DNA of 64,000 nucleotides from Sphingomonas ginkgonis (GCF_003970925.1 NZ_RWJF01000001.1:2536501-2600500); one strand, 5' to 3'. Positions 8,250-17,471 are shown, counted from the stretch's first letter. Notes: generated from the letters alone by a model not told the origin. Translations and numbers: made by a program.

Positions 8250-10610
8250 TCAGCGCGCGACCACGCCGGGCTGCGGCGCCTGGACCCGCACCAGGCCGGC
8301 GGCATCCTGACCGGTCGGTAGCCGTCCGCTGCTGGTGAGCCGGCGGGCGCGGTCGTCCCAGCGCAGCACCGCCGTCCGCCCCCCGCTCTGGCGGTAAGCG
8401 TTGGTGGTGCCGTCGTCGTCATACAGCGTGAAGCTGGCGTCGCGGCCGGGATAGACCCGGATGCTGTCGAGCCGCTGCGCCGTCGCGGTGCTCGGCACCG
8501 GGGCACCGACCGGGATGATCGAGCCCGCCCGGACGAACAGCGGAATCCGCTCGATCGGCGCCGCCGCGCTGATCGTCTGCCCGCCTGCGTAGCGCTGGTT
8601 GGTCCAATAGTCGTACCAGTCGCTCCCCGCCGGCAGGTAGACACTGCGGCTGGTCCGTCCCTGCTCGGTCACCGGCGCCACCAGGAAGGCTGGCCCGAAC
8701 ATATATTCGTCGCCCAGGTTCACAACGTTGGGATCGTTGGGGAAGTCCATCCACAGCGCGCGCATGAACGGCGCGCCGCTCGCGTAGGTCTGGTGTGCCA
8801 GCGAGTAAATGTATGGAATGAGCGAATAGCGCAGCCGGAGAAAGCTTGCGATGATCGGCTCGGCCGCCGCGCCATATTGCCAGATCGCCGTCGCGGGTCT
8901 CTGCCCATGGATCCGCAGCGTCGGCGTGAAGCTGTTGTACTGGAACCAGCGGACGAACAGCTCGGGATAGTCGGTGTAGCCTGGCGCCATCGCGGTCGCG
9001 CCGGCGGGGTCGACCAGCGGGGCGCGCTGCGCCTTGGGCCCGTTGGGCCACTGCCAGCCCCCCGTGTCGCTGCCCCAGTACGCTAGGCCGGTGGCGGTGA
9101 AGTCCAGCCCCGTCGGCACCTGCCGCTTCAGCGCCTCCCAGGTCGACTGCACGTCCGACGACCAGAACAGCGCCCCGTTGCGCTGCGCCCCGAGATAGGC
9201 GGCACGCGCGAGGATCAGGTTGCGCATCCCGGGCCGGTCACGCGCCGAACCCTCGGCCACGCTCTGTGTGTGCACCAGCGGGAAGAGGTTGTGATAGCGG
9301 TCGCCCGAGCCGATCGAGTAGAAGGCGCCGTCGGGAACGAGGTCGGGCTCTGTCTCGTCCAGCCACAGCCAGTCGAAACCCTGCGACGTGATGTTGTCGC
9401 GAATCCGGTCCCAGTACCAAGCGCGCGCCTGCGGGTTGGTGCTGTCGATCAGCGCGCCAGCGCGGTCGGAGCGGATCGCAAGACCGTCGATCGGATTGCC
9501 GTCCTTGTCGTGGAGCAGCCAGCCCTTCGCAGCGAGCATGTCGTAGTAGCGCGATTCCCGCTCGAAACGCGGCCACACGCTGATGATCGAGCGCATCCCC
9601 ATCTGTTTCAGCCGGGCGTTCATGCCCTGCGGATCGGGGAAGAAGGTCCGGTCGATGTCGATCTGGCCCATCCGCGTCCAATAGAACCAGTCGAGCACCA
9701 TGACGTCGAGCGGGTAGCCACGGCGGCGGTAGCCGTCGGCGATGTCGAGCAGCTCCTGCTGGCTCTCGTAGCGCGCCTTGGACTGGATCAGCCCGAACGC
9801 CGCCTTGGGCGGCAGCGGGGTGCGGCCGGTCAGCCGCGCATAGCCGGCGTAGAGCTCGTCGGCATTGGTGCCGGTGATGACGAAGAAGGACACCCGCTCG
9901 CCGACGTTCGACTGGAAGTGGGTCGAGTTGAACAGACCGGGCGAGACGGTCGTCGCGGACGGATTGTCCCAGACGATGCCATAGCCCTTGTTGGTGACAA
10001 GGAAGGGCACGCAGACCGTCTCGCCCGCCGGCGCATCATAGTTGTGGCGGCAATCGATCGTCCGCCCGCGCAGGTCGAGGATGCCTTCCTGGTTCTGCCC
10101 GAGCCCATAGTAATGCGTGTCGGGCGTGTCGCTGAAGCTCGCCCCGGTGCGGAAGGTCCGCTCCCCATTGACCGTGTGCGGCGCGAGTTCCCAGCCGTTC
10201 ATCTGCACGCTCTGGCCGCTGGCGCCGGTGAACTGCACCGACACCGGCGGCAGCGACGGCGCGAAATAGCGTTCCATCTGCGACGGTGCCTTGGGCCAGG
10301 GCTGCGCATTGACCGTGACCGACAGGGCGCCCGACGCGAACCGGTCGCCGTTCGCGGTCGTGCTGTGGCTCCAGCCGGCGGCGTCCGGCTGCCCGTCGAT
10401 CCCGTAGCCGGGCGCGGAATCGGCAAGCGAGCGGTCCAACGCGATGGTGACCCGGACGATGTTGGGCGCATAGGGCTCGATCGCTATAAGGCTGCCGTTG
10501 CGATCCATGGTGGCGAGCGGGGCCGAAGCCGCGGGTGTGGCCAGCGCGGCGAGGCTCGACACGCCGGCAAGGACCATGGCGCGCGCCCAGCGCTTCGACG
10601 TGCTGCTCAT
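8250..10610 (-). CDS. Secreted GH31 glycosidase, likely alpha-xylosidase
   Basis: 786 residues with a Sec-type signal peptide (about 1-30, ending ATPAASA). GH31 hallmarks: the block DVMVLDWFYW, the nucleophile region GFDWLWLDETEPD with Asp418 as probable nucleophile, the YAR/GLGQNQEG N-terminal beta-sandwich and a C-terminal domain with YDDDGTT. Enzymes of this subgroup remove alpha-1,6-xylose from the non-reducing end of xyloglucan oligosaccharides; alpha-glucosidase activity cannot be excluded from sequence alone. ATG at 10610 follows AGAGGAT; an in-frame ATG 11 codons upstream has no secretion signal of its own. It is divergent from the GH74 gene, which supports a xyloglucan role. Confidence 0.85.
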   Translation of the reverse strand: MSSTSKRWARAMVLAGVSSLAALATPAASAPLATMDRNGSLIAIEPYAPNIVRVTIALDRSLADSAPGYGIDGQPDAAGWSHSTTANGDRFASGALSVTVNAQPWPKAPSQMERYFAPSLPPVSVQFTGASGQSVQMNGWELAPHTVNGERTFRTGASFSDTPDTHYYGLGQNQEGILDLRGRTIDCRHNYDAPAGETVCVPFLVTNKGYGIVWDNPSATTVSPGLFNSTHFQSNVGERVSFFVITGTNADELYAGYARLTGRTPLPPKAAFGLIQSKARYESQQELLDIADGYRRRGYPLDVMVLDWFYWTRMGQIDIDRTFFPDPQGMNARLKQMGMRSIISVWPRFERESRYYDMLAAKGWLLHDKDGNPIDGLAIRSDRAGALIDSTNPQARAWYWDRIRDNITSQGFDWLWLDETEPDLVPDGAFYSIGSGDRYHNLFPLVHTQSVAEGSARDRPGMRNLILARAAYLGAQRNGALFWSSDVQSTWEALKRQVPTGLDFTATGLAYWGSDTGGWQWPNGPKAQRAPLVDPAGATAMAPGYTDYPELFVRWFQYNSFTPTLRIHGQRPATAIWQYGAAAEPIIASFLRLRYSLIPYIYSLAHQTYASGAPFMRALWMDFPNDPNVVNLGDEYMFGPAFLVAPVTEQGRTSRSVYLPAGSDWYDYWTNQRYAGGQTISAAAPIERIPLFVRAGSIIPVGAPVPSTATAQRLDSIRVYPGRDASFTLYDDDGTTNAYRQSGGRTAVLRWDDRARRLTSSGRLPTGQDAAGLVRVQAPQPGVVAR

Positions 10611-10831
10611 CAGGGGATCCTCTTCTCCGGTGCCGGGCCCCAAAACGCCGCCCGATCGATACAGTGTTCAAGTATGAGCAAGCCGTTCACTTATGCAAGC
10701 AGCCATTCGCCGGCGCACCCACCCTCTCGGATCGGCGCTGGACGTCGAGGCGGCAGCGTAGCACCCCGGGTCGGCAAGGCGCAGCGACAAAGCGCGTGAC
10801 AAGGCCGCTCGGATGGGCATGACGTTCTTCC
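10611..10831. promoter_or_regulatory. Divergent GH31/GH74 promoter region with paired CATAYTTGAAC-like motif
   Basis: This 221-base gap separates two divergent enzyme genes. On the minus strand CATACTTGAAC (10676-10666) is preceded by CATAAGTGAAC (10695-10685), two near-identical 11-mers whose starts are 19 bases apart. The first also contains a possible -10 (CATACT, 10676-10671) with a possible -35 TTGCAT (10698-10693) 16 bases upstream, for GH31. The same 11-mer occurs before the GH35 gene and in the gap between the fucose operon and the esterase gene. Operator or promoter function is inferred from recurrence. Confidence 0.5.
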
Positions 10832-13090
10832 ATGAATATGTTTTTCACTGGTGAGGTGGTGTGCAGGCGTCTGCACCTTGCCGCCGCCCTGCTCCTGTTC
10901 AGCGCCGTCGCCGGCCCGGCTGGCGCATCGGCGAGCGGCGCTGCCTCGGTTCCCTACGATTGGCGCAGCGTGCGGGTCGGCGGCGGCGGGTTCGCGCCGG
11001 GGATCGTCTTCAGCACCGCCGAGCGCGGCCTTGCCTATCTCCGCACCGACATGGGCGGCGCCTATCGTTGGAGCGCGCGGGACGGACGCTGGATCCCGCT
11101 CGAGGATTCGGTCGCGGAGCCGAGCTACATGGGTGTCGAGAGCATCGCGCCCGACCCGCTCGACCCCGACCTCGTCTACCTGGCGGCCGGCATGGGCGCG
11201 CGGATGAAGGCGGCGATCTTCCGCTCGGCCGACCGCGGCACCCACTGGCGGATCACGCCGGTCCCCTTCGCCATGGGCGGCAACGAGGACGGGCGCGGCC
11301 TTGGCGAGCGGCTGGCGATCGATCCCTACCACCGTTCGACCCTCTTCTTCGGCTCGCGCCACCAGGGCCTGTGGCGAAGCGACGACGGCGCGGCGCACTG
11401 GGCCAGGGTCACCAGCTTCCCGCGGCCCGGTCTCGGCCTGCCGACCGCGCGCCGGCAGACTCACGGCGGGCTGAGCTTCGTCCTGTTCGATCCCGCCCGT
11501 CCTGGCCGGGTGGTGGTCGGCAGCGCCGACGGCGGCTCGCCCAGCCTGTTCCGCTCGGACGACGGCGGACGGCACTGGCGCGCGGTTCCCGGCGGACCCG
11601 CGGCGGACCTGCTCCCGGTCAAGGCGGTGATCGGCCGCGACGGGGTGCTGACGATCACCTATGCGAATGGCATCGGTCCCAACGGGATCACCCGCGGCGC
11701 GGTCTGGCGCCACGATCTCGAGCGCGGCCGCTGGACCGACGTCACCCCCGACCGGAGCCCCGACGCGCCCGCCGGCGGGTACATGGGCGTGGCGGTATCG
11801 GCGCGCGACCCGCGGATCATCGCAGTGAGCACGGTCGACCGCTACCACCCGGTCGACACCGTCTGGCGCTCGACCGACGCCGGCGCCCACTGGGACGAGC
11901 TGTGGCGGCGCAGCAGCCGCGACGTCTCGGCGACCCCCTTCCTCAAGCTGGACGGAAGCGAGGCCAATTTCGGGCATTGGATCGCCGGGCTCGCGATCGA
12001 CCCGTTCGACGACACCCACGCCGCCTACGTGACCGGCGCGACCCTCTACGCGACGAGCGGCTTTGCGGCGGCGGGTCCGATGCGCTGGCAGCCCTGGACC
12101 GAGGGGATCGAGCAGACGGCGATCATTACCGCGATTAGCCCGACCGGCGGTGCGCCCTTGGTATCCGGCTTCGGCGACATTGCCGGCTTCCGCCACGCCG
12201 ACCTGTCGTCCTCCCCCGCCCACCTCCACCGCGACCCGTTCCTCAGCAACACGAACAACCTCGATTATGCCGGTCTCGCCCCGGCGATTATGGTGCGGAG
12301 CGGGAGCACGCACGAGCGGATCGTCGATGGACCGACGCTCGCCTGGTCCGCCGACGGCGGGGAGAGCTGGCAGCCGCTGACCCCGCCCGCGATCTCGTCG
12401 CCGACTCCGTTCCCGGGTCCCTCGCCCGTCCGCACCGGTGACGCGCCGATCGTCGTCTCCGCAGACGGCCGGACCTTCCTCGCCGCGACGGTCATGCCGC
12501 TGCTGACCCGCGACCGCGGCGACCACTGGCAGGCGGTCGCCGGGCTCCCGGTGCGCACCCGGGTCACCGCCGACAAGGTCGATCCCGCCCACTTCTACGC
12601 CGTCGACGCCGCCCGCTCGGGGTTGGTCCGCAGCGATGACGGCGGCGCGCACTTCCACCCCGTCGCCGCCCGCGGCCTCCCCGCCGACCTGGGAAGCGCG
12701 GCGCCGCCGTCGCGCGAGGCGCAGAACCCGCTGGTCGCGGTGCCGGGCCGCGCCGGCTCGCTCTGGCTGCTGGTCGATCGCGCGCTCTACCGCTCGACCG
12801 ACTATGGCGAGCACTGGACCCGCGCTCCGGGCCCGCTCCGGCCGACCCAGTTCGGGCTCGGCAAGGCAGCCCCCGGCGCGTTCTGGCCCGCGCTCTACGC
12901 CATCGCCGGGACCGGCCCCTCATCGGCGCTTTGGCGCTCGCTCGACGGCGGCACCCGCTGGGCACGGATCAGCGACGAGCGCCACCGCTGGGGCTCCCGC
13001 TTCCGCTTCATCATCGGCGATCCCCGCCGCTTCGGGCGGGTCTATGTCGGCACGGACGGCCGTGGCATCCTCTACGGCGACGCCCGCTAG
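10832..13090 (+). CDS. Secreted GH74 xyloglucanase
   Basis: 752 residues with a signal peptide (about 1-34). The N-terminal pattern VRVGGGGFAPGIVF, YLRTDMGGAYRW and GVESIAPDP, with repeated S-x-D-x-G-x-x-W (Asp-box/BNR) motifs, is typical of the two seven-bladed propellers of GH74 endo-xyloglucanases. The two catalytic Asp positions of the family fit Asp73 (RTDMGG) and Asp449 (GFGDIAGF). The enzyme should cut the beta-1,4-glucan backbone of xyloglucan outside the inner membrane. Start is uncertain: ATG 10832 is used, but ATG 10838 or GTG 10856/10859 near GGTGAGG would still leave a signal peptide. Its stop overlaps the convergent IclR stop. Confidence 0.9.
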   Translation: MNMFFTGEVVCRRLHLAAALLLFSAVAGPAGASASGAASVPYDWRSVRVGGGGFAPGIVFSTAERGLAYLRTDMGGAYRWSARDGRWIPLEDSVAEPSYMGVESIAPDPLDPDLVYLAAGMGARMKAAIFRSADRGTHWRITPVPFAMGGNEDGRGLGERLAIDPYHRSTLFFGSRHQGLWRSDDGAAHWARVTSFPRPGLGLPTARRQTHGGLSFVLFDPARPGRVVVGSADGGSPSLFRSDDGGRHWRAVPGGPAADLLPVKAVIGRDGVLTITYANGIGPNGITRGAVWRHDLERGRWTDVTPDRSPDAPAGGYMGVAVSARDPRIIAVSTVDRYHPVDTVWRSTDAGAHWDELWRRSSRDVSATPFLKLDGSEANFGHWIAGLAIDPFDDTHAAYVTGATLYATSGFAAAGPMRWQPWTEGIEQTAIITAISPTGGAPLVSGFGDIAGFRHADLSSSPAHLHRDPFLSNTNNLDYAGLAPAIMVRSGSTHERIVDGPTLAWSADGGESWQPLTPPAISSPTPFPGPSPVRTGDAPIVVSADGRTFLAATVMPLLTRDRGDHWQAVAGLPVRTRVTADKVDPAHFYAVDAARSGLVRSDDGGAHFHPVAARGLPADLGSAAPPSREAQNPLVAVPGRAGSLWLLVDRALYRSTDYGEHWTRAPGPLRPTQFGLGKAAPGAFWPALYAIAGTGPSSALWRSLDGGTRWARISDERHRWGSRFRFIIGDPRRFGRVYVGTDGRGILYGDAR

Positions 13091-13848
13091 GCGATCCGCG
13101 TCCCTTCCAGCTCGTGGCTGATCGTCTCGGCCGTCCGGCACAGCAGGTCGGTCGCCGCCGCCTCGTCGATCTTCACCCCCGCGCCGCGCATGAACGGCAC
13201 CGTCAGCGCGGCCACCGCGAAGTCGTGGACGAGGATCGGCGCCGACAGGTCGACCACCGCGTTCACCACCTCGCTTTCACGCACCAGATGGCCTTGCGCG
13301 CGGATCGGGGCGAGCAGCTTCTCGAGCGGCTTGCGCCCGACCGTCTCGCCCGCCCGCTTCATGTCGCCGACCATCTGCTCGAGCACCGGCTCCGGCTGGA
13401 AGGCGGCGATCACCTGCCCCGACGCCGACAGGTGCAGCGGCCGGCGATAGCCGACGCGCACCGCGAAGCCGAGCATGCCCGGCGCTTCGACCCGCGCGAT
13501 TACCACCATCTCGCTGCCCGATGCCACGCCGAGGTGACACGACTGGTCGAGCGCCTCGGACAGGCGATGCATGTGCGGCAGCGCATGGTCGAGCAGGTCG
13601 CGCACCGGCGGCTGCTGCATCCCCAGCGCGAAAAGCCGGTTGGTCAGCGTGTAGCCCCCCGCCGTGTCCTTGGTGATATAGTGCATGTCCTCGAGCACCT
13701 GGAGCATGCGGAAGATCTCGTTGCGCGACCGCGACAGCGCCGACGAAATGTCGGACATGCTCATCGGCTCCTGGGAATGAGCGAGCGTCTCGAGGATGGC
13801 GAGCCCCTTCTGCAGCGCCGGCGCGCGATACTTCGGTGGCTCCTCCAT
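13087..13848 (-). CDS. IclR-family transcriptional regulator
   Basis: 253 residues: N-terminal winged helix-turn-helix (about 10-70, ALQKGLAILETLA and SMSDISSALSRSRNEIFRML) followed by the IclR effector-binding domain (about 80-250). IclR proteins bind small carboxylates or sugars and control catabolic operons; an IclR protein also controls the fucose locus of Campylobacter jejuni, by recall. It is divergent from the GH35 gene and sits amid xyloglucan and fucose genes, so a sugar or sugar-acid inducer is likely. The minus-strand TAG shares the bases CTAG with the GH74 stop. Confidence 0.9.
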   Translation of the reverse strand: MEEPPKYRAPALQKGLAILETLAHSQEPMSMSDISSALSRSRNEIFRMLQVLEDMHYITKDTAGGYTLTNRLFALGMQQPPVRDLLDHALPHMHRLSEALDQSCHLGVASGSEMVVIARVEAPGMLGFAVRVGYRRPLHLSASGQVIAAFQPEPVLEQMVGDMKRAGETVGRKPLEKLLAPIRAQGHLVRESEVVNAVVDLSAPILVHDFAVAALTVPFMRGAGVKIDEAAATDLLCRTAETISHELEGTRIA

Positions 13849-13944
13849 GGCGATCGTCGTTCCTCCCTGTTCGTCCGGTTCGCTTTAGCTCCGCAGAGCA
13901 GGGCTGCGAAGTGCTAACAGGATTTCAGGAGTAAATGCCACGAC

Positions 13945-13955
13945 CATACTTGAAC
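13945..13955 (+). promoter_or_regulatory. CATACTTGAAC motif upstream of the GH35 gene
   Basis: An 11-mer identical to the one upstream of GH31 and one base different from that at 28747-28757. Here it is followed by AAG, forming the small palindrome CTTG-AA-CAAG (13948-13957). It lies 107 bases before the GH35 TTG start, in the 214-base gap divergent to the IclR gene. Nothing else convincing was seen in that gap. It may be an operator of the neighbouring IclR protein or part of a promoter. Confidence 0.45.
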
Positions 13956-14062
13956 AAGGTGGATGGTCGCGTGCATGAGAGTGGGGCTCGACAAGCGGCT
14001 CGTGCCCGGCCGACAAGAAGTTCGGCGGCCCGGCGTGGCATCGCACAGGAAAGGAACTGCGG

Positions 14063-15685
14063 TTGCGTTATTCCCTCGGCGCGCTGGCGCTGCTGGCCCT
14101 CGCGCTGCCGGCTGCGGCATTCGCCCAGTCCGCCGCCATCCCGCATCTCGAGAGCCGCGGCGGCAAGCACGCGCTGATCGTCGACGGCGCGCCCTTCCTG
14201 ATGCTCGGGGCGCAGGTCAACAACAGCAGCAACTACCCGGCCGCCCTCCCCGAGGTGTGGCCGATGCTCGACCGGATCGGCGCCAACACGGTCGAGGTGC
14301 CGGTCGCCTGGCAGCAGGTCGAGCCGGTCGAGGGCCGGTTCGACTTCTCCTTCGTGCAGACGCTGCTCGACGGTTCGCGCACCCACGACAAGCGGCTTGT
14401 CCTCCTCTGGTTCGGGACCTGGAAGAACACCTCGCCCGGCTACACGCCCGACTGGGTCAAGCTCGACAACCGCCGCTTTCCGCGCATGAAGACCAAGGAC
14501 GGCAAGGACCATTATGTCCATACGCCGCTCGCCCGCTCGACGCTGGAGGCCGACAAGCGCGCCTTCGTCCGGCTGATCGAATATCTGCGCGATCACGACT
14601 CGGACCACCGGGTCATCCTCGTCCAGGTTGAGAACGAGACCGGCAGCTACGGCAGCCCGCGCGACTATTCGGCGGAAGCCGACCGGCTGTTCCGCGGCCC
14701 GGTACCCGCGGCGCTGGCGCGCGCGCTGCACAAGCAACCGGGAACCTGGACCCAGCTGTTCGGCGAGCAGGCCGACCGCGCCTTCAACACCTGGTACACC
14801 GCCCGCTACGTCGGCGAGATCGCCGCCGCGGGCAAGGCGGTGAAGCCGTTGCCGATGTACGTCAACGCCTCGCTTGGCGACCCCTTCAAGATCCCCGCTC
14901 CGACCGCGGTCGCGAGCGGCGGCCCGCAGCAAGACGTCATCGACATCTGGAAGGCCGCGGCGCCCGCGATCGATTATGCGGCGCCCGACATCTACGACCG
15001 CAAGAACGCGGACGTGACGGCCTATCTCGACGCTTACGCCCGCCCCGACAATGCGCTTGCCGTGCCGGAGATGGGGAACGCGCTCGAATATGCGCGCTAC
15101 TTCTACGCCGCCGTCGGGCGCGGGGCGATCGGCTTCAGTCCGTTCGGCATGGATGACACCGGCTATTCCAACTATCCGCTCGGCGCCAAGCAGCTCGACG
15201 TCGAGACGCTGAACGCGTTCGCGCAGAAGTACCGCCTGTTCGCCAAGGCGAACCGCGACTGGGCCCGGATCGCCTTCGAGCGTCCAACTTGGGGCGTCGC
15301 AAAGCCCGATGACGGTCAGCCGCAGTCGACCACTATGGGCGACTGGACGATCAAGGCGAGCTACGGTGAGTGGCAGTTCGGTCATCGCACCGACACCTGG
15401 ATCAAGTCCGAACCGCCGCCGTGGGACAAGCAGCCGGTTGGCGGCGCGGTCGTTGCCCAGCTTTCCCCCAACGAGTTCCTGCTGACCGGCGACCATGTCC
15501 GGCTGGACTTTGGCACCCGCCCGGGCGGTCCTGCCCACGGCATGGTGGTGCGCGTCGAGGAAGGCCATTTCGCGGCCGGCAAATGGGTGGTCGACCGGCT
15601 GTGGAACGGCGACCAGACCGACTATGGCATCAACCTCGTCGACCGGCCGGTGTGGCTGAAGGTGGTGATGGGCAGCTACCGCTAG
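14063..15685 (+). CDS. Secreted GH35 beta-galactosidase (DUF5597-type C-terminus)
   Basis: 540 residues from a TTG start placed after AGGAAAGGAA; residues 1-21 form a signal peptide ending AAAFAQ. The GH35 TIM barrel shows GAQVNNSSNYP, the acid/base Glu192 in VENETGSYG and probable nucleophile Glu336 in VPEMGN. The C-terminal part resembles the DUF5597 domain common in sphingomonad and Caulobacter GH35 enzymes. A GH35 beta-galactosidase is part of the Cellvibrio japonicus xyloglucan locus, where it removes galactose from side chains; the same job fits here. No ATG in frame would retain the signal peptide. The TAG overlaps the convergent halogenase-like stop as CTAG. Confidence 0.87.
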   Translation: MRYSLGALALLALALPAAAFAQSAAIPHLESRGGKHALIVDGAPFLMLGAQVNNSSNYPAALPEVWPMLDRIGANTVEVPVAWQQVEPVEGRFDFSFVQTLLDGSRTHDKRLVLLWFGTWKNTSPGYTPDWVKLDNRRFPRMKTKDGKDHYVHTPLARSTLEADKRAFVRLIEYLRDHDSDHRVILVQVENETGSYGSPRDYSAEADRLFRGPVPAALARALHKQPGTWTQLFGEQADRAFNTWYTARYVGEIAAAGKAVKPLPMYVNASLGDPFKIPAPTAVASGGPQQDVIDIWKAAAPAIDYAAPDIYDRKNADVTAYLDAYARPDNALAVPEMGNALEYARYFYAAVGRGAIGFSPFGMDDTGYSNYPLGAKQLDVETLNAFAQKYRLFAKANRDWARIAFERPTWGVAKPDDGQPQSTTMGDWTIKASYGEWQFGHRTDTWIKSEPPPWDKQPVGGAVVAQLSPNEFLLTGDHVRLDFGTRPGGPAHGMVVRVEEGHFAAGKWVVDRLWNGDQTDYGINLVDRPVWLKVVMGSYR

Positions 15686-17208
15686 GCGGCCGCCGGCGCG
15701 CGGCAATGCTCGGCGATGAAGCGCTCGTGGGGCGGCATCGCCGTCACCGCGGCGGCGATGGTCCCGCGGATCCGCGGCAGCAGTTCGGCCAGGCGCTCGG
15801 CATGGACCGCCGCCAGCGGGTCCGGGGCCGCGGGTCGGACTCCCTGCCCTTCCATCACCGCCACCCAGCTCGGCTCGAGAAACAGGTCGAACTCGGCGGG
15901 GAAGAAACGTCCGCGGCTGCGATAGAGGTCGAGCCGCTCGCGCAGCGTGTCGGGGATCGCCATCGCCCGGCAATGTTCCCAGAAGGCAGAGTCGCGCCGC
16001 TCGGTCGCGTGATAGTGAAGCACCAAGAAGTCGCGGATGCGCTCATATTCGCGCGCGGTCGCGTGGTTGTAATAGGCCAGGTCGGCGGGCGCGAAGCCGC
16101 GATCGGGGAACAGCGCCAGCAGCCGCGTGATCGCCGACTGGACGAGATGGATGCTGGTGGACTCCAGCGGTTCGAGGAACCCCGCCGCCAGACCGACGGC
16201 CAGCACGTTGCGGTTCCAGGCCACCCGCCGACGCCCGGTGGTGAAGCGGAGCCGCTTCGCTTCGGCGAGCGGTCGCCCCGCCACCGATGACCGCAGCTGC
16301 GCCTCCGCCTCGTCTGCCGAAAGGAAGGCGCTGCAGAAGACATGCCCGTTGCCTGTCCGGTGCTGCAATGGGATCCGCCACTGCCAGCCGGCCGGCCCGG
16401 CAATCGACCGCGTGTAGGGGCGTGGCGGCTCGTGCGCGCTGGTCGGCAGGGCGATCGCGCTGTCGCACGGAAGCCAGTGCCGCCAGTCCTCGTAGCCGGT
16501 CTTCAGCGCCTCCTCGATCAGCAGGCCGCGGAAACCCGAGGCGTCGATGAAGAAGTCGGCGTCAAGCGTCCGCCCGTCGCTCAGCACGACGGCCTCGATG
16601 GCCCCGTCGGCGGTCATCCGGGTCGCCACTGCGCGACCTTCGACGCGCTCCACTCCACCACCCTCCGCCACGCTCCGCAGGAAGCGGGCGTAGAGGCTGG
16701 CGTCGAAATGGAAGGCATAGCTGATGTTCGACAGCGCATTTCGCGGGTCGGGGCTTGGTCGGCAGAACCGCCCCGCGGCGGCGGCCATGCCAGGCAGGCT
16801 GTAGGCGAGCAGCGGTCCAGCCCGGTCCGCGTCGCGGCGACTCAGCTCGTGCCAGTAGCTCTGGAACGGCAGCGTGCCGAGCGAGGCTCCGAACCGCCCG
16901 AACGGATGGAAGTAGCGCTCGCCGACCGAGTGCCAGTCCTCGAACGCGATGCCGAGCTTGAAGCTCGCCTGGGTCGCCCGGACGAACGCATCCTCGTCGA
17001 TCCCGAGCATCGCGTTCAGTTCGCGGATCGGCGGGATGGTCGCCTCGCCCACCCCGACGGTCCCAATCTCCTCCGACTCCAGCAGCGTGATGCGAACCCG
17101 GTCGCGGGGCAGGCTGCGGGCAAGCATGGCCGCCGCGATCCAGCCGGCAGTGCCGCCACCGACGATCAGGATGGAACGAACAGGGTCGAAGGACGCGGGA
17201 CCGGACAC
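15682..17208 (-). CDS. Tryptophan-halogenase-family flavoprotein of a TonB-receptor locus
   Basis: 508 residues from a GTG start. FAD-binding GGGTAGW at 17-23, the family Lys at position 84 (ASFKLGI) that corresponds to the catalytic lysine of PrnA-type halogenases, and the halogenase signature W-x-W-x-I-P at 275-280 are all visible. By family it could be a flavin-dependent halogenase, but close relatives recur beside TonB-dependent receptors in Caulobacter, Xanthomonas and sphingomonads where no halogenated product is known. No flavin reductase gene is nearby. It is divergent from the TonB receptor gene with a 263-base gap. Function in carbohydrate uptake is unresolved. Confidence 0.85.
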   Translation of the reverse strand: MSGPASFDPVRSILIVGGGTAGWIAAAMLARSLPRDRVRITLLESEEIGTVGVGEATIPPIRELNAMLGIDEDAFVRATQASFKLGIAFEDWHSVGERYFHPFGRFGASLGTLPFQSYWHELSRRDADRAGPLLAYSLPGMAAAAGRFCRPSPDPRNALSNISYAFHFDASLYARFLRSVAEGGGVERVEGRAVATRMTADGAIEAVVLSDGRTLDADFFIDASGFRGLLIEEALKTGYEDWRHWLPCDSAIALPTSAHEPPRPYTRSIAGPAGWQWRIPLQHRTGNGHVFCSAFLSADEAEAQLRSSVAGRPLAEAKRLRFTTGRRRVAWNRNVLAVGLAAGFLEPLESTSIHLVQSAITRLLALFPDRGFAPADLAYYNHATAREYERIRDFLVLHYHATERRDSAFWEHCRAMAIPDTLRERLDLYRSRGRFFPAEFDLFLEPSWVAVMEGQGVRPAAPDPLAAVHAERLAELLPRIRGTIAAAVTAMPPHERFIAEHCRAPAAA

Positions 17209-17471
17209 CGCTATCCCCTAGCACGACAAGCTTCCGGGTGGAGCCCTGAGTTGCTTCATATCTAAAATTGTTACTCACTATTGAACATTCTCATTGACCG
17301 GTTTTCGTGCCGCGATTAGCAATCGCGTTCGTCAGACCTCCCCGGCACCGGCTCGGTGGACGCGAAGGGAGGCTGCGCCAGGCGAGGATAATCCGGGCAC
17401 GGCCGCGCCCGGCTCCCGCACCATCAATCATCCGCCCAAGGTCACGGGCGCAGCGTTCCGGGAGAGTAGGC
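17209..17471. promoter_or_regulatory. Divergent halogenase-like/TonB-receptor regulatory gap
   Basis: A 263-base gap with a locally AT-rich stretch at about 17249-17300, unusual in this GC-rich window. It holds ATTGAAC (17280-17286) followed by ATTGACC (17293-17299), a weaker relative of the TTGAAC core seen upstream of GH31, GH35 and the esterase gene. The rest (17300-17471) is GC-rich with no recognisable gene; an open frame there in phase with the receptor was not taken as coding. Confidence 0.35.

Noticed and set aside
10691..12814. 707-codon open frame antisense to the GH74 gene
   Set aside because: Pure GC-skew shadow: no domain, no start signal, and codon-position pattern follows the GH74 frame.
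17307..17471. 55-codon N-terminal extension of the TonB receptor
   Set aside because: Arg/Pro-rich and not signal-like; ATG 17472 follows GGGAGAG and starts a good signal peptide.
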